Shown here piece after piece: positions 5,883 to 6,132 of a stretch of DNA of 6,132 nucleotides (positions within the stretch are counted from its first letter, which is position 1; each line of letters opens with the position of its first letter). Origin of the DNA: Nitrospirota bacterium (lineage in GTDB: Bacteria; Nitrospirota; Nitrospiria; Nitrospirales; Nitrospiraceae). The position numbers and the translations under genes were made by a program. The stretch covers positions 1 through 6,132 of the forward strand of contig JAHWYE010000110.1 of the NCBI GenBank assembly GCA_020028195.1, written 5' to 3'. The notes beneath the pieces were generated by a model. That model did no database searches. It was given only the letters and a program-made list of their open reading frames with translations, and was not told the origin of the DNA.

Positions 5883-6132
5883 GGTTCCCTACCCTCATGC
5901 CACAGGCGCGGCCCTCCTTCCGCGGACCGCGGCAAACAGACCACCAAGCGCGCCCCCTTGCCTTCCTCGCTGTCCACGCGGACCCATCCACCGTGGAGGT
6001 CCACGATGCGATGCACCGCGGCGAGTCCCAGGCCCGATCCTTCTTTCTTCGTGGTGAAGAAGGGAAGAAAAATCTTGTCGAAATGCTCTTTTTTGATCCC
6101 TCCCCCGGTATCCAAGAATGCGATTTCGATCA
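5867..6132 (-). CDS. Sensor histidine kinase, C-terminal end only (partial)
   Basis: The last 87 residues of a gene entering from the right edge; its start, sensor region and His-containing dimerisation domain are outside the window. Seen: part of the GHKL ATP-binding domain, with LDTGGGI (G1 box, usually DxGxG), an F box in FDKIFLPFFTTK, and GSGLGLAAV (G2 box), then HGGWVRVDSEEGKGARLVVCLP, which forms the last beta strands, and a short tail ending PWKRS. The spacing from the F box straight to GSGLGL is typical of NtrB/PilS-type kinases. It overlaps the regulator by 16 nt and is almost certainly its cognate kinase, which would autophosphorylate and donate to Asp52. The signal sensed cannot be told from this fragment. 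Confidence 0.93.
   Translation of the reverse strand, partial: IEIAFLDTGGGIKKEHFDKIFLPFFTTKKEGSGLGLAAVHRIVDLHGGWVRVDSEEGKGARLVVCLPRSAEGGPRLWHEGREPWKRS

Overview
The window (about 60% GC by eye) is a tightly packed block of chromosomal genes, all on the minus strand. Transcription runs from high to low coordinates. The set and order (sensor kinase, NtrC-type regulator, ispE, prs, rplY/ctc, pth, ychF) and the protein sequences suggest a free-living Gram-negative bacterium. My best guess is Nitrospirota (Nitrospira-like), with a deltaproteobacterial lineage as the alternative. This is inference from gene order and remembered family resemblance, not from a search.

Layout in transcription order. 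6132-5867: C-terminal end of a sensor histidine kinase. 5882-4503: a complete sigma-54-dependent response regulator, overlapping the kinase by 16 nt. 4528-3557: ispE (MEP isoprenoid pathway), overlapping the regulator by 26 nt. 3560-3531: a sigma-70-type promoter whose -35 box overlaps the ispE stop codon, followed by a leader of about 136 nt. 3388-2447: prs (PRPP synthetase). 2446-2313: a 134-nt spacer with hairpins and two abutting palindromes. 2312-1494: rplY/ctc (ribosomal protein L25) with a long Ala/Lys/Glu tail. 1491-889: pth (peptidyl-tRNA hydrolase). 878-1: ychF, running off the left edge before its end.

The genes form two functional halves. The upstream half is a two-component pair that appears translationally coupled to ispE. 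The downstream half supplies PRPP and a translation-quality set: L25 binds 5S rRNA, Pth recycles peptidyl-tRNA, and YchF is a ribosome-associated ATPase. The short gaps (2 nt between rplY and pth, 10 nt between pth and ychF) point to one polycistronic message starting at the prs promoter.

I found no mobile element, CRISPR array, tRNA, rRNA, toxin-antitoxin or defence gene, and no credible undescribed system. The points worth a second look are small: the L25 tail with three tandem heptapeptides, the promoter embedded at the end of ispE, the structured leaders, unusual start sites for ispE and pth, and the coupling of an NtrC-type regulator to a housekeeping gene.
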